From positions 24,604-88,603 of the forward strand of contig NZ_JXWY01000009.1 of assembly GCF_000934465.1 (NCBI RefSeq): 64,000 bases of DNA. The letters run 5' to 3'. Below are positions 17,588 to 26,813 of this stretch, piece after piece (within the stretch, counting starts at the first letter, position 1; every line of letters begins with the position of its first letter). This DNA comes from Staphylococcus microti (GTDB lineage: Bacteria > Bacillota > Bacilli > Staphylococcales > Staphylococcaceae). The notes under the pieces were generated by a model. The model worked only from the letters and a program-made list of their open reading frames with translations. It was not told the origin of the DNA and ran no database searches. Both the position numbers and the translations under genes were made by a program.

Positions 17588-17665
17588 AAAAAAACTCCTT
17601 TTTTATCATTCTTTTAATATATGTTAGTATAAAATATAGAATACGAATGAGGAAGTGAAAACTGT

Positions 17666-18484
17666 ATGAAGATTGTATTTTATGGGGCAGGCAACATGGC
17701 ACACGCAATATTTACAGGCATAATTAACTCTAAAGTATTACCACCGGAAAATATTTATTTAACGAATCGTTCTAATGAAGCGGCATTGCAACAATATCAG
17801 TCAGAATTAGGCATTCAATATAGTTATGATGATGCTGAGTTACTTAAAGATGCGGATTATGTCTTTTTAGGCTCAAAACCGCATGACTTCAATGACCTTG
17901 CAGATCGCATGCGTCCATATATCGACAGTAAAAATAAATTTATTTCGATTATGGCAGGGTTACCAATTACGTATATTCGAGAAGCGTTAGACGTGTCTAA
18001 TCCAATTGCACGTATTATGCCGAATACGAATGCACATGTCGGTCATTCAGTGACTGGTTTAAGTTTTTCAAGAAATTTTGGTCCAAAGTCAAAAGATGAA
18101 GTGTTAGAAGTGATTAACGCTTTTGGCTCTGCGATTGAAGTGAAAGAAGATCATTTACATCAAGTGACGGCGATTACTGGAAGCGGTCCAGCCTTTTTGT
18201 ATCACGTGTTTGAAAAATATGTGGATGCCGGTACGAAATTAGGACTCGATAAGTCTCAAGTGGAAGAATCAATTCGTGAATTAATCATTGGTACGAGTAA
18301 AATGATCGAACGTTCAGACTTGAGTATGGAACAGTTACGCAAAAACATTACGTCTAAAGGCGGTACGACTCAAGCGGGTTTAAATGCCCTAGCAAATTAT
18401 GATATTGAAGGTATTTTTGAAGATTGTTTAAATGCGGCGGTAGAACGTAGCGTTGAGCTTTCAGAACAAGAAGATAATGATTAA
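17666..18484 (+). CDS. proC: Pyrroline-5-carboxylate reductase
   Basis: A 272-residue ProC, catalysing the last step of proline synthesis (pyrroline-5-carboxylate to proline with NAD(P)H). The N-terminal Rossmann motif reads FYGAGNMAHAIFTGII; the signature near the C terminus reads TSKGGTTQAGLNALANYDIEG. ARIMPNTNAHVGHSVTGL in the middle is typical of the family. The start follows GAGGAAGTG. Length equals the S. aureus enzyme within one residue. Confidence 0.95.
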   Translation: MKIVFYGAGNMAHAIFTGIINSKVLPPENIYLTNRSNEAALQQYQSELGIQYSYDDAELLKDADYVFLGSKPHDFNDLADRMRPYIDSKNKFISIMAGLPITYIREALDVSNPIARIMPNTNAHVGHSVTGLSFSRNFGPKSKDEVLEVINAFGSAIEVKEDHLHQVTAITGSGPAFLYHVFEKYVDAGTKLGLDKSQVEESIRELIIGTSKMIERSDLSMEQLRKNITSKGGTTQAGLNALANYDIEGIFEDCLNAAVERSVELSEQEDND

Positions 18485-18490
18485 AAAATA

Positions 18491-18527
18491 TAGGCGACAA
18501 AATCTACATTTCAGGTTCTGTCGCCTA
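18491..18527. terminator. Bidirectional terminator between proC and rnz
   Basis: A 9-bp stem TAGGCGACA/TGTCGCCTA (18491-18499 with 18519-18527). The T-rich flank is present on the minus strand (ATATTTTTTAA) and weaker on the + strand. Both neighbouring genes converge on it. Confidence 0.8.
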
Positions 18528-18541
18528 TTTATATAGCGTTT

Positions 18542-19459
18542 TTAAAAGTGATACGCATCAAAATCTTGTACGAACTGGAATGATTGCGTATGGGATGCTT
18601 TGAGCTGCTGTTCAACCGCCTTAACATCTTCTTTTGTATAACGATTGCTCAAGTGTGTTAGTAAACTATGTTGAACGTTAGCATGTGTGATTAACTGTAA
18701 GACGTCATCTATATGACTGTGATGATAATCATTGGCAAGTTGTTTGTCGCCGTCTATATACGTTGCTTCATGCACCATAACATCAGCGTTTTGTGCGAGT
18801 GTTAATTCGCTATCACACGGTTTTGTATCGCCAAAGATTGCGACGATTGGGCCTTGTTTTTCAGGTGCTTTAAAGTGATGTGCATCATAAGCAACACCTT
18901 CAAATTCAAATGTATCATGATTTTTTACTTGTTGATATAATGGCCCAGGTTCCATGCCGATCGCTTTTAATTTGGCAACGTCTAACGTTCCCGGCGTACT
19001 CGGTGCTTGAACGCGATAACCATAACATGGTACACCGTGATTTAACGGTCGTGCTTGCACTTCAAATTGATCAATTGTTAAGTCGAGTTGATCGTCAATT
19101 TCAATAATATGTATTGGATAATTTAGATGCACATGTGTGAAAGATAAACTCGCTTCAACATAAGCTTTAATCCCTTTTGGACCTACAATCGTAAGTGGCT
19201 TGCCTTCCCCACCTTGAAATGAGCGACTCGTCAATACACCGGGTAAGCCATAGACGTGATCACCGTGCATATGTGTTATAAAAATATGACTCACTTTTCC
19301 GAGCTTAATCGAATGATGTAAAATTTGATGCTGTGTTGCTTCGCCTACATCAAAAAGCCAGATGTCCGTTGCATAAGGTTCTAACTTCAGTGCGATGGAT
19401 TGTGTATGTCGGTCTTTTGTCGGTAACCCTGCGCTCGTTCCGAAAAAAATGATTTCCAT
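18542..19459 (-). CDS. rnz: Ribonuclease Z
   Basis: A 305-residue tRNA 3'-processing endonuclease of the metallo-beta-lactamase fold. Zinc ligands: [12 protein letters not shown] (the HxHxDH motif), a His in [12 protein letters not shown], an Asp in FGDTKPC, and a final His in [26 protein letters not shown] at the N terminus is typical of the long-form enzyme. The start follows AAGGAGGCG. Confidence 0.95.
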   Translation of the reverse strand: MEIIFFGTSAGLPTKDRHTQSIALKLEPYATDIWLFDVGEATQHQILHHSIKLGKVSHIFITHMHGDHVYGLPGVLTSRSFQGGEGKPLTIVGPKGIKAYVEASLSFTHVHLNYPIHIIEIDDQLDLTIDQFEVQARPLNHGVPCYGYRVQAPSTPGTLDVAKLKAIGMEPGPLYQQVKNHDTFEFEGVAYDAHHFKAPEKQGPIVAIFGDTKPCDSELTLAQNADVMVHEATYIDGDKQLANDYHHSHIDDVLQLITHANVQHSLLTHLSNRYTKEDVKAVEQQLKASHTQSFQFVQDFDAYHF

Positions 19460-19612
19460 TTTTACGCCTCCTTAGCGTTATCTTATCATAGATTATAGTT
19501 GAACCGCGTACAAAAATATAGCATGATATAATAAAGCAGAATATATGACCATATGGCACTCATGATTTATAATGAGAACGTATAACATTACGAAGAATTG
19601 AGGTTTTGAATC

Positions 19613-21097
19613 TTGAATAAGACACATAATCATATTCCAGCGCTTATTACAATATTTGGCGCGACCGGTGATTTAAGCCACCGTAAATTATTCCCATCGT
19701 TATTCCATTTATTTCAACAAGATAATCTAGACGATAGAATTGCGATTGTCGGTATTGGTCGCCGTCAGTTAACAGTTGATGATTTTAGAGCACAAGTCAA
19801 AGCATCAATTCAAGCGCACGTTCATGATACGAAACATTTAGACCAGTTCATGCAACACGTTTTTTATCAGCAATTAGATGTTAACAACGAAGAGAGTTAT
19901 CAAGAATTACTCACATTAAGTAATGATTTAGATAGACAGTTCCGTCTTGATGGCAATCGCTTGTTCTACTTAGCGATGGCACCGCAATTTTTCGGCGTTG
20001 TAACCGACTATTTAAAAGCGTCAGGCTTAACGAAGACAACTGGCTTTAAACGTTTAGTCATCGAAAAGCCTTTCGGTACAGATTTAAAATCGGCGGAAGC
20101 GCTCAATCAACAAATTAGACGTTCATTTAAAGAAGAAGAAATCTTTCGTATTGACCACTATTTAGGTAAAGACATGGTGCAAAATATTGAAGTGTTACGT
20201 TTTAGCAATGCGATGTTTGAACCGTTATGGAACAACAAATATATTTCTAATATTCAAGTAACCTCGTCTGAAGTTTTAGGCGTAGAAGATCGTGGTGGTT
20301 ATTATGAGTCTAGTGGTGCGTTAAAAGACATGGTGCAGAACCATATGTTACAAATGGTCGCACTGCTCGCAATGGAGCCCCCTATCAGCTTACACAGCGA
20401 TGACATTCGCTCAGAAAAAGTAAAAGTACTTAAATCTCTCAATATTTTAGAACCGGAAGAAGTGCGTCATAACTTTGTACGTGGTCAATATGACGCCGGG
20501 GAAATTGACGGTAAAGATGTTATCGGTTATCGCGATGAAGATAAAGTTGCCGAAGATTCTACAACACCTACATTCGTTGCAGGTAAAGTGATGATTAACA
20601 ACTTTAGATGGGCAGGTGTCCCGTTCTACATTCGTACAGGTAAACGCATGAAGCGTAAATGTATTCAAGTCGTTGTAGAATTTAAGGAAGTGCCAATGAA
20701 CTTGTATTACGATAAAGACCAGCATTTAGACTCAAACTTGCTTGTCATTAATATTCAACCGAACGAAGGTGTGTCAATTCATCTTAACGGTAAAAAATAT
20801 GTTCAAGGTATTGAGACAGAGCCAGTCCAACTGTCTTATTCAATGAGTGCACAAGACAAAATGAATACTGTCGATGCGTATGAGAACTTATTGTACGATT
20901 GTTTAAAAGGCGATGCGACAAACTTTACACATTGGGAAGAATTAAAATCTACATGGAAATTTGTCGATGCCATTCAAGAAGCGTGGAACAAATTTGAACC
21001 AGAGTTTCCAAACTATCCATCAGGTACCAATGGTCCGTTAGAAAGTCACCTATTGTTAAGCCGAGATGGTTTCAAATGGTGGGAAGATATCCAATAA
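19613..21097 (+). CDS. zwf: Glucose-6-phosphate 1-dehydrogenase
   Basis: A 494-residue enzyme that oxidises glucose 6-phosphate to 6-phosphogluconolactone, the entry of the oxidative pentose phosphate pathway. The NADP motif is FGATGDLSHRKLFPS, the substrate/active-site motif is RIDHYLGKDMVQNI with the catalytic His, and VIEKPFGTDL lies before it. The start is a TTG at 19613 after GAGG; length then equals S. aureus Zwf exactly. Its pathway partner gnd lies 1.3 kb away on the opposite strand. Confidence 0.96.
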   Translation: MNKTHNHIPALITIFGATGDLSHRKLFPSLFHLFQQDNLDDRIAIVGIGRRQLTVDDFRAQVKASIQAHVHDTKHLDQFMQHVFYQQLDVNNEESYQELLTLSNDLDRQFRLDGNRLFYLAMAPQFFGVVTDYLKASGLTKTTGFKRLVIEKPFGTDLKSAEALNQQIRRSFKEEEIFRIDHYLGKDMVQNIEVLRFSNAMFEPLWNNKYISNIQVTSSEVLGVEDRGGYYESSGALKDMVQNHMLQMVALLAMEPPISLHSDDIRSEKVKVLKSLNILEPEEVRHNFVRGQYDAGEIDGKDVIGYRDEDKVAEDSTTPTFVAGKVMINNFRWAGVPFYIRTGKRMKRKCIQVVVEFKEVPMNLYYDKDQHLDSNLLVINIQPNEGVSIHLNGKKYVQGIETEPVQLSYSMSAQDKMNTVDAYENLLYDCLKGDATNFTHWEELKSTWKFVDAIQEAWNKFEPEFPNYPSGTNGPLESHLLLSRDGFKWWEDIQ

Positions 21098-21142
21098 TCC
21101 ACGTATTGTCGTAACGTGATATTTATACAGCTTCATAAAATT

Positions 21143-21176
21143 GACTGAGTTACATAATAATCCGTGTAACTTAGTC
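21143..21176 (+). terminator. zwf terminator
   Basis: A 12-bp stem with one G-T pair (21143-21154 with 21165-21176) followed by TTTTTTG on the + strand. Confidence 0.87.
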
Positions 21177-21299
21177 TTTTTTGATTTATAATAACTTATA
21201 AGACTGATTATTGGATGCATCTGTTGTTATCACAGCATGTGGTAAAGTGTGCGTTAGATGAAATCCAATACGAAATGCATTATTTAAGGAGTGACCATT

Positions 21300-22154
21300 T
21301 TGGACGTTATCAAACATGTACAACAAGCCATTGTATATATTGAAGATCACTTATTAGACACGTTTGATTTTCAAACATTAAGTGATTACGTTGGGATTTC
21401 TCCTTATCATTTGGAACAATCTTTTACAATGATTGTTGGTTACACCCCTTTTGAATACTGTCGTGCGAGACGCCTTTCATTGGCGGCACAAGATTTAATT
21501 CACGGTGCAAATCGTCTGATTGATTTAGCCAAACGCTATCGCTATCCAGATGCGAATTCGTTTGCACATGATTTTAGTGATTACCACGGGGTGTCACCGT
21601 TACAAGCGAAAACGAAGCAAGACCAACTGAAAATACAAGACCGGTTATATTTAAAAGTGACAACCACTTCTAACTCACCGTATCCATATCGTTTAGAAAA
21701 TATTGGCGATTTTTCACTCGTCGGTTGTTCACGTTTTATACCGACTAACCAACTCGATGATCATTTTATTATTCCTGATTTTCTAGAAGACCTACAAGCA
21801 GATGGGCGTTTAAAAGATATCATTCGATACAATGATCGTAGTCCACACGAACTTTTTGTCGTAAGTTGTCCATTAGATCATGGATTAGAAGTATTTGTTG
21901 GCGTGCCGAGTGAACGGTACCCACCCCATTTAGAAGATCGTTATTTATCTGAACAACAATTTGCGGTGTTTAACTTGCAAGGAGAAATTGACTTTGCGAC
22001 AACGGAAGCTTGGCATTATATCGAAACAAGTTTACAGTTAACATTACCGTATGAACGCAATCGACTATATCTTGAAATTTATCCATTAAATATTTCATTT
22101 GACGATGCATTTACGAAAATTCAATTATGTATCCCTGTCAATATTGATGAATAA
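21300..22154 (+). CDS. AraC-family regulator with C-terminal ligand-binding domain
   Basis: A 284-residue regulator. The N-terminal AraC/XylS domain has two helix-turn-helix units (FQTLSDYVGISPYHLEQSF, then a second unit ending in DFSDYHGVSPLQAK). The C-terminal ~150 residues resemble a GyrI-like/Bacterial_EffectorB domain, so this is the Rob/SoxS-like arrangement with an effector pocket. I take TTG 21300 as start, 8 bases after AAGGAG; the GTG at 21291 lies in that site. It stands between zwf and gnd, but a role in controlling them is only a guess; such proteins often respond to drugs. Repeat copy C gives its terminator. Confidence 0.82.
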   Translation: MDVIKHVQQAIVYIEDHLLDTFDFQTLSDYVGISPYHLEQSFTMIVGYTPFEYCRARRLSLAAQDLIHGANRLIDLAKRYRYPDANSFAHDFSDYHGVSPLQAKTKQDQLKIQDRLYLKVTTTSNSPYPYRLENIGDFSLVGCSRFIPTNQLDDHFIIPDFLEDLQADGRLKDIIRYNDRSPHELFVVSCPLDHGLEVFVGVPSERYPPHLEDRYLSEQQFAVFNLQGEIDFATTEAWHYIETSLQLTLPYERNRLYLEIYPLNISFDDAFTKIQLCIPVNIDE

Positions 22155-22159
22155 AAATA

Positions 22160-22242
22160 TATGTAATAGTTGGGATGTCTAAGCGTACAATCATGATGGT
22201 TGTGCGTTTTTTCAGTAAATGGCTCGCTTTCCTGCAGAGGCC
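22160..22242 (+). repeat. Dispersed repeat copy C with active terminator hairpin
   Basis: The opposite-strand relative of copies A and B, running on the + strand from TAATAGTTGGGATGTCTAAGCGTACAATC to CTCGCTTTCCTGCAGAGGCC. The hairpin 22183-22192 with 22198-22206 ends in TTTTTTCAGTA. It lies 28 bases after the AraC-type gene and can serve as its terminator. Confidence 0.8.
22183..22212 (+). terminator. Repeat-borne terminator of the AraC-type gene
   Basis: Stem GCGTACAATC with GGTTGTGCG, G-T pairs included, a short loop, then TTTTTT. It is the best-preserved hairpin of the repeat family. Confidence 0.8.
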
Positions 22243-22304
22243 TTGTGCACAACTTTAGCGGGACTACGAAAGCTTTTAGCAAAGATGAAGCATCTAACAA
22301 CTTA

Positions 22305-22351
22305 AAAAGCTGCATGTTACAAGGTGTAATCCCGAATAACATGCAGCTTTT
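22305..22351 (-). terminator. gnd terminator
   Basis: A perfect 15-bp stem (22305-22319 with 22337-22351); on the minus strand the hairpin runs into TTTTTAAG. It lies 22 bases past the gnd stop. Confidence 0.9.
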
Positions 22352-22372
22352 CTGTTAAGCTGTTAACCTATT

Positions 22373-23776
22373 TTAGTTTGTCCATTGTGTATGGAATGTG
22401 CCTTCTTTGTCTTTACGTTCATACGTATGTGCACCAAAGTAGTCACGTTGTGCTTGAATTAAGTTGGCAGGTAAGTCTGCACTTCTATAACTATCATAGT
22501 AGTTAATACTTGCAGCAAAGCCTGGAATTGCGACACCGTTTTGTACGCCCATTGCGACAACATCACGAAGCGCTTGTTGATAGTCTGTTACAATCGCTTT
22601 GAAGTAGTCATCAAGGAGTAAGTTTTGTAAGTTGGCATCGTTGTCATACGCATCTTTAATTTTTTGTAAGAATTGCGCACGAATAATACAACCTTCACGC
22701 CAGATCATTGCTAACTCACCTAATTGTAAGTTCCAGTTGTTCACTTCACTTGCTGCTTTCATTTGATCGAAACCTTGTGCGTATGAGCAAATTTTACTCA
22801 TGTATAACGCACGACGAATTTTTTCTAAAAACGCTGCTTTGTCGCCAGTAAATGTTGCTTCTGGTCCATTTAGTAATGAAGATGCGTGAACACGTTGTTC
22901 TTTCAATGATGAGATGAAACGTGCAAAGACAGATTCAGTGATGATTGTAAGTGGCGCGCCAAGTTCTAATGCGTTAATTGACGTCCATTTACCTGTTCCT
23001 TTTTGCCCTGCTTTATCCATAATTTTTTCAACGAGTGGTTCGCCATTTTCATCAAGTTTTGTGAAGATATCACCCGTAATTTCAATAAGGTAACTTTCAA
23101 GTTCACCAGTATTCCACTCTTTGAATGTTGCTGAAATCTCTTCATGATCCATACCGAGTAAGTTTTTCATCATGTTGTAACTTTCAGCAATTAATTGCAT
23201 ATCGGCATATTCAATCCCGTTGTGCACCATTTTAACGTAGTGTCCTGCACCGTCTGGTCCGATGTAAGTTACACAAGGTGTACCGTCGGCCGCTTTAGCA
23301 GAAATCGAAGCTAAAATATCTGCGACTTTGTCATATGCTGCTTTTTGACCACCAGGCATCATAGAAGGTCCTGTTAATGCACCGACTTCCCCGCCTGAAA
23401 CACCTGTACCGATAAAGTTAATACCACTTTCTGCAAGTGCTTTGTTACGACGAATCGTATCTTGATAGTTTGTATTGCCGCCATCAATTAAAATATCGTC
23501 ATGATCTAATAATGGTAATAATGTATCAATCGTTTTATCTGTTGCTTCACCGGCTTTTACCATAAGTAAGATTTTACGTGGTTTTTCTAGTGATTGAACA
23601 AATTCTTCAATGGTATAAGTTGGAACAATATTTTTACCTGCTGATTCTTTGACCATAAGATCTGTTTTGTCAGCTGAACGGTTGTAAACTGAAACACTGT
23701 ATCCGCGTGACTCAATATTCCATGCCAAATTTTTCCCCATAACCGCTAAGCCGATTACACCAATTTGTTGTGTCAT
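22373..23776 (-). CDS. gnd: 6-phosphogluconate dehydrogenase (decarboxylating)
   Basis: A 467-residue enzyme that turns 6-phosphogluconate into ribulose 5-phosphate and CO2 with NADP reduction. The N-terminal motif is [17 protein letters not shown], the substrate-binding block is [20 protein letters not shown] with the catalytic Lys, and [20 protein letters not shown] is also diagnostic. The start follows GAGAGGTAAG. It completes the oxidative pentose phosphate branch begun by zwf. Confidence 0.96.
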   Translation of the reverse strand: MTQQIGVIGLAVMGKNLAWNIESRGYSVSVYNRSADKTDLMVKESAGKNIVPTYTIEEFVQSLEKPRKILLMVKAGEATDKTIDTLLPLLDHDDILIDGGNTNYQDTIRRNKALAESGINFIGTGVSGGEVGALTGPSMMPGGQKAAYDKVADILASISAKAADGTPCVTYIGPDGAGHYVKMVHNGIEYADMQLIAESYNMMKNLLGMDHEEISATFKEWNTGELESYLIEITGDIFTKLDENGEPLVEKIMDKAGQKGTGKWTSINALELGAPLTIITESVFARFISSLKEQRVHASSLLNGPEATFTGDKAAFLEKIRRALYMSKICSYAQGFDQMKAASEVNNWNLQLGELAMIWREGCIIRAQFLQKIKDAYDNDANLQNLLLDDYFKAIVTDYQQALRDVVAMGVQNGVAIPGFAASINYYDSYRSADLPANLIQAQRDYFGAHTYERKDKEGTFHTQWTN

Positions 23777-23856
23777 ATTCTACTTACCTCTCTTATTATA
23801 AATTACGGGTTAATTGTATCACATTATGTGATTTCAAACACTTATACTGCGTAAGA

Positions 23857-24966
23857 TTATGCAATCTCGATCAGTTTTAACACATACGCCACAAGATCAA
23901 CCATTGATTGAATAGCAATACGTTCACTTGTTGTATGAATCGCTTCGTAGCCGACACCTAAAATAACAGTTGGAATGCCAAACTGACTAATAATATTACC
24001 GTCAGAACCCCCGCCACCAATTGTAGCTTCACCGCTCAGATTGACAGCTTTCGCAGCTGCTTGTGCTTTTTGGTAAACAACCTCATCTTCACGCACTAAA
24101 AAGCCTGGGTAAGACAGTTCTGTCGTTACGTCAGCATGACAGCCAAATGATGCAGCAGTTTCTTTAAAAGTTTGTGCCATATGTTCTGTTTGTGCGTTAA
24201 TTTTTGCTTCAGAATGCGAACGTGCTTCCGCCCAAATATGAACGAGATCAGTCACGATATTTGTCGGGCCGCCGCCTTCAAATTTACCGATATTCGCTGT
24301 TGTTTCATCGTCAATTTGTCCTAATTTCATACGACTGATTGCTTTAGCAGCAATATTAATCGCACTTACACCTTGATTTGGTGTGCTTGCATGTGCTTTT
24401 TTACCATGAATGGTTGCGTTAATTAACATTTGATATGGTGCACCAATTGTGAAGTTACCCACTGGGACAGCTGAGTCAATCGCATAGCCGTATGCCGCAT
24501 CAATCATATGTTTATCTAATGCTTTTGCACCGACTAAGCCAGACTCTTCACCGACTGTAATAACAAATTGAATTTGACCGTGTGGCAGTTGTTGTTCTTG
24601 AATAATGTGTAGGACTTCCAAAATCGTCGCAAGGCCAGCTTTATCATCTGCACCTAAAATCGTTGTGCCGTCAGAAGTAATAACGCCATCTTGAATGATT
24701 GGCTTTACGTTTTGCCCAGGTACGACGGTGTCCATATGGCTCGTAAAATAGATTTTTTCTTTCGAAGCATCTGTTGCAGGTAACGTACAAATTAAGTTAT
24801 TCGCACCAAAACCTGTTTTGCTTTTAGCCTCATCTTCTTGCACTTGCAAACCGAGTGCCTCAAACTTGTCTTTAAGAATCGGTTGAATTGTCTCTTCATG
24901 ACCTGTCTCCGAATCAATCTGTACAAGTTCTAAAAATGTTTCGACTAAACGTTCTTGGTTTATCAT
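23857..24966 (-). CDS. M20 family metallopeptidase (PepT-like)
   Basis: A 369-residue cytoplasmic dipeptidase/tripeptidase-like enzyme of the M20 family. Zinc ligands and catalytic residues: His and Asp in FTSHMDTV, Asp in LGADDKAGL, the catalytic Glu and a ligand in TVGEESGLVG, and Asp in GYAIDSAVPVG. The insert domain holds the dimerisation part (NIVTDLVHIWAEARSH). Start ATG 24966 follows AAGGGGGAT; the longer frame from 24987 overlaps that site. It is shorter than authentic PepT, so the exact peptide specificity is open. Confidence 0.88.
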   Translation of the reverse strand: MINQERLVETFLELVQIDSETGHEETIQPILKDKFEALGLQVQEDEAKSKTGFGANNLICTLPATDASKEKIYFTSHMDTVVPGQNVKPIIQDGVITSDGTTILGADDKAGLATILEVLHIIQEQQLPHGQIQFVITVGEESGLVGAKALDKHMIDAAYGYAIDSAVPVGNFTIGAPYQMLINATIHGKKAHASTPNQGVSAINIAAKAISRMKLGQIDDETTANIGKFEGGGPTNIVTDLVHIWAEARSHSEAKINAQTEHMAQTFKETAASFGCHADVTTELSYPGFLVREDEVVYQKAQAAAKAVNLSGEATIGGGGSDGNIISQFGIPTVILGVGYEAIHTTSERIAIQSMVDLVAYVLKLIEIA

Positions 24967-25128
24967 GTCAAATCCCCCTTTTTTCATATACTCTTAGTGT
25001 ACCGAAATGCGTTGTATTTGCAAAATGAATGCTTTATTTCGCCACTTGTGAATCTTATTTCAATAATGTTATAATTTGATTTAATCATGAATTAAAAAAC
25101 CATATTTATCAATTGGAGGCATTTTGAC

Positions 25129-25230
25129 GTGCAAGACAAAAAGATAAGAAAAGTATTATTGATTGTCATGTTATTAGCAATTGTAGCATCTCTATTACTC
25201 ACAGGTATTGCACCATTAATGAGTATGTAA
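25129..25230 (+). CDS. Prli42-like single-pass miniprotein (33 aa)
   Basis: A 33-residue protein: a basic N terminus (MQDKKIRK) followed by one membrane helix of about 20 residues with the pattern LLxVMLLAIVASLLLTGIAP. Composition and pattern match Prli42, the membrane miniprotein of Firmicutes that anchors the stressosome in Listeria. The start is a GTG at 25129, 9 bases after GGAGG, and the reading frame ends in tandem stops. A bidirectional terminator follows. Staphylococci have SigB but no RsbRST stressosome, so the role here would differ. Coding potential is good; the Prli42 name is by resemblance. Confidence 0.72.
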   Translation: MQDKKIRKVLLIVMLLAIVASLLLTGIAPLMSM

Positions 25231-25242
25231 TAGTCAACAGAC

Positions 25243-25287
25243 AAAAAGGATGTCCACGCAATATATAGTTGTGTGAACATCCTTTTT
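25243..25287. terminator. Bidirectional terminator after the Prli42-like gene
   Basis: Perfect 11-bp outer arms AAAAAGGATGT/ACATCCTTTTT (25243-25253 with 25277-25287) with further pairing inside. T-runs face both ways; it serves the miniprotein gene and the leftward exporter gene. Confidence 0.88.
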
Positions 25288-25289
25288 GA

Positions 25290-26270
25290 TTAGGTCATTT
25301 CATGATAGAGCTTTAATGAGCCAAAATTTGATTTAATATTTAAATATTCTTCTGTATCATATAAAATTTGAATAATGCTTGAACGGGTATACAGTTCATC
25401 ATGTGTTTGTGGTAATGGTAAGTCATCAATTTGAAGGCGTATTTCATACAGCAAATGAAGACGCATGGCTGTGTAGTTGTTTTCATTGACGTTGTCTGCC
25501 ATTTCTTTGAATAATGTGGCAACCTTGTCGAGTAACACGTCGTCCACCGTAATAAGTTCTAAATTATGATGAATACGCTGTAAAATTTCAACTTGATCTT
25601 GACGCATATCAAAATAATGATAGTAGCTGTTTTCGTTGCGGACGAAATGGTTTTTGACATCTCTAAACGCAACGGATTTCGCTTGTTGAATCGTGAGCAA
25701 CAGTTTGTCAAATGAGAGTTTTGTTTGTTGTATTTCTTGTGTACACATCGTACTGTACGTTTCAAAAATATGACGAATTTGTGCTTCAATATCATTTTGA
25801 TAGCTTTCGAGTTCTTTTTCAAAACTTGGCATAATCGTATTCATAATAAAGGCAATTGAAAGCCCGACGATGAGTAACATGATTTCATTTAAAATTAAGT
25901 CTACGTTAATCAAATCGGCATTAAAAAAGTGTAGTAGGATGACGATACTCGTAACAACCCCTTCTTGTGTGTTAAACACGACAGTTAAAGGGATAAATAA
26001 TAGTACGATGAGCCCTAGCACCCATGCATGTTGACCGAGCAGAGGAAAAACGGTGGCACCAAATCCAATTGCGATTAAACACGACACAAAACGGGATAAT
26101 ATAGCGTGAACGGAATTCATTTTAGTGTCTTTAATACATAAGACAACTAAAATAGCACTAGATGCATAATTATCCAGTCCTAGAAACTTCGCGATAATTA
26201 CACCTAGTGCCATGCCGACCGCAGTTTTAATCGTTCGCCACCCAATTCGGTATGGATTCAAACGGAACAT
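25290..26270 (-). CDS. Aromatic acid exporter family membrane protein
   Basis: A 326-residue protein with about four to six membrane helices in the first 150 residues (IKTAVGMALGVIIAKFLG at the start) and a long cytoplasmic helical C-terminal half. This is the layout of the ArAE_1/FUSC-like (DUF939) family, related to exporters of aromatic acids in other bacteria; the substrate in staphylococci is unknown. The start follows AGGGAG, 12 bases after the brxB stop, so it is probably cotranscribed with brxB. Confidence 0.83.
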   Translation of the reverse strand: MFRLNPYRIGWRTIKTAVGMALGVIIAKFLGLDNYASSAILVVLCIKDTKMNSVHAILSRFVSCLIAIGFGATVFPLLGQHAWVLGLIVLLFIPLTVVFNTQEGVVTSIVILLHFFNADLINVDLILNEIMLLIVGLSIAFIMNTIMPSFEKELESYQNDIEAQIRHIFETYSTMCTQEIQQTKLSFDKLLLTIQQAKSVAFRDVKNHFVRNENSYYHYFDMRQDQVEILQRIHHNLELITVDDVLLDKVATLFKEMADNVNENNYTAMRLHLLYEIRLQIDDLPLPQTHDELYTRSSIIQILYDTEEYLNIKSNFGSLKLYHEMT

Positions 26271-26282
26271 ACGGTCAACTCC

Positions 26283-26720
26283 CTACTCTGCGACACAATA
26301 TTTATCGAATAAACGTTGTAATTGTGTAATAACATCCATCGTGTCATGACCTTCGATTTGATGACGTTCAATCATTTCAGTGATTTTACCATCTTTCATC
26401 AAAGCGAATGAAGGGCTTGATGGCGCATAACCTTCGAAATAATCACGTGCACGTTGTGTCGCTTCTTTATCTTGTCCAGCAAAAACTGTGACTAAACGAT
26501 CTGGCAACACATCATAGTGTAACGCATGTGCTGCAGCAGGTCTTGCCATACCACCTGCACAACCACATACAGAGTTGACCATGACAAGTGTTGTACCATC
26601 TTGTTTGAACACACTGTCCACTTCTTCTTCTGTCGTTAATTCTTCGTAACCCGCACGTACCATTTCTTCACGCGCTTGTTTTACGACATTATTCATATAT
26701 AAATCAAAACTCATGTCCAT
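26283..26720 (-). CDS. brxB: Bacilliredoxin BrxB (YqiW)
   Basis: A 145-residue thioredoxin-like protein that removes bacillithiol from S-bacillithiolated proteins. The active site is the CGC of [19 protein letters not shown], characteristic of YphP/YqiW; the fold continues with [20 protein letters not shown] and [13 protein letters not shown]. Start ATG 26720 lies 7 bases after GGAGGT and gives the S. aureus length. In B. subtilis yqiW also sits beside the bkd cluster, which supports BrxB rather than BrxA. Its regenerating partner YpdA is encoded at 1108-2094. Confidence 0.93.
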   Translation of the reverse strand: MDMSFDLYMNNVVKQAREEMVRAGYEELTTEEEVDSVFKQDGTTLVMVNSVCGCAGGMARPAAAHALHYDVLPDRLVTVFAGQDKEATQRARDYFEGYAPSSPSFALMKDGKITEMIERHQIEGHDTMDVITQLQRLFDKYCVAE

Positions 26721-26813
26721 CTTATCTACCTCCGTCATTTGGATAGTTCTATTTTACTAAAGGTATGGATGCAATTCAATTTCGAAAGCTTTGAATTGGT
26801 AGAATGCAAATGA

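Noticed and set aside
22121-22342. 73-codon minus-strand ORF between the AraC-type gene and gnd
   Set aside because: It is antisense to repeat copy C and the gnd terminator; no ribosome-binding site.
25092-25280. 62-codon minus-strand ORF opposite the Prli42-like gene
   Set aside because: It runs through the bidirectional terminator and has no ribosome-binding site; the + strand frame has one.
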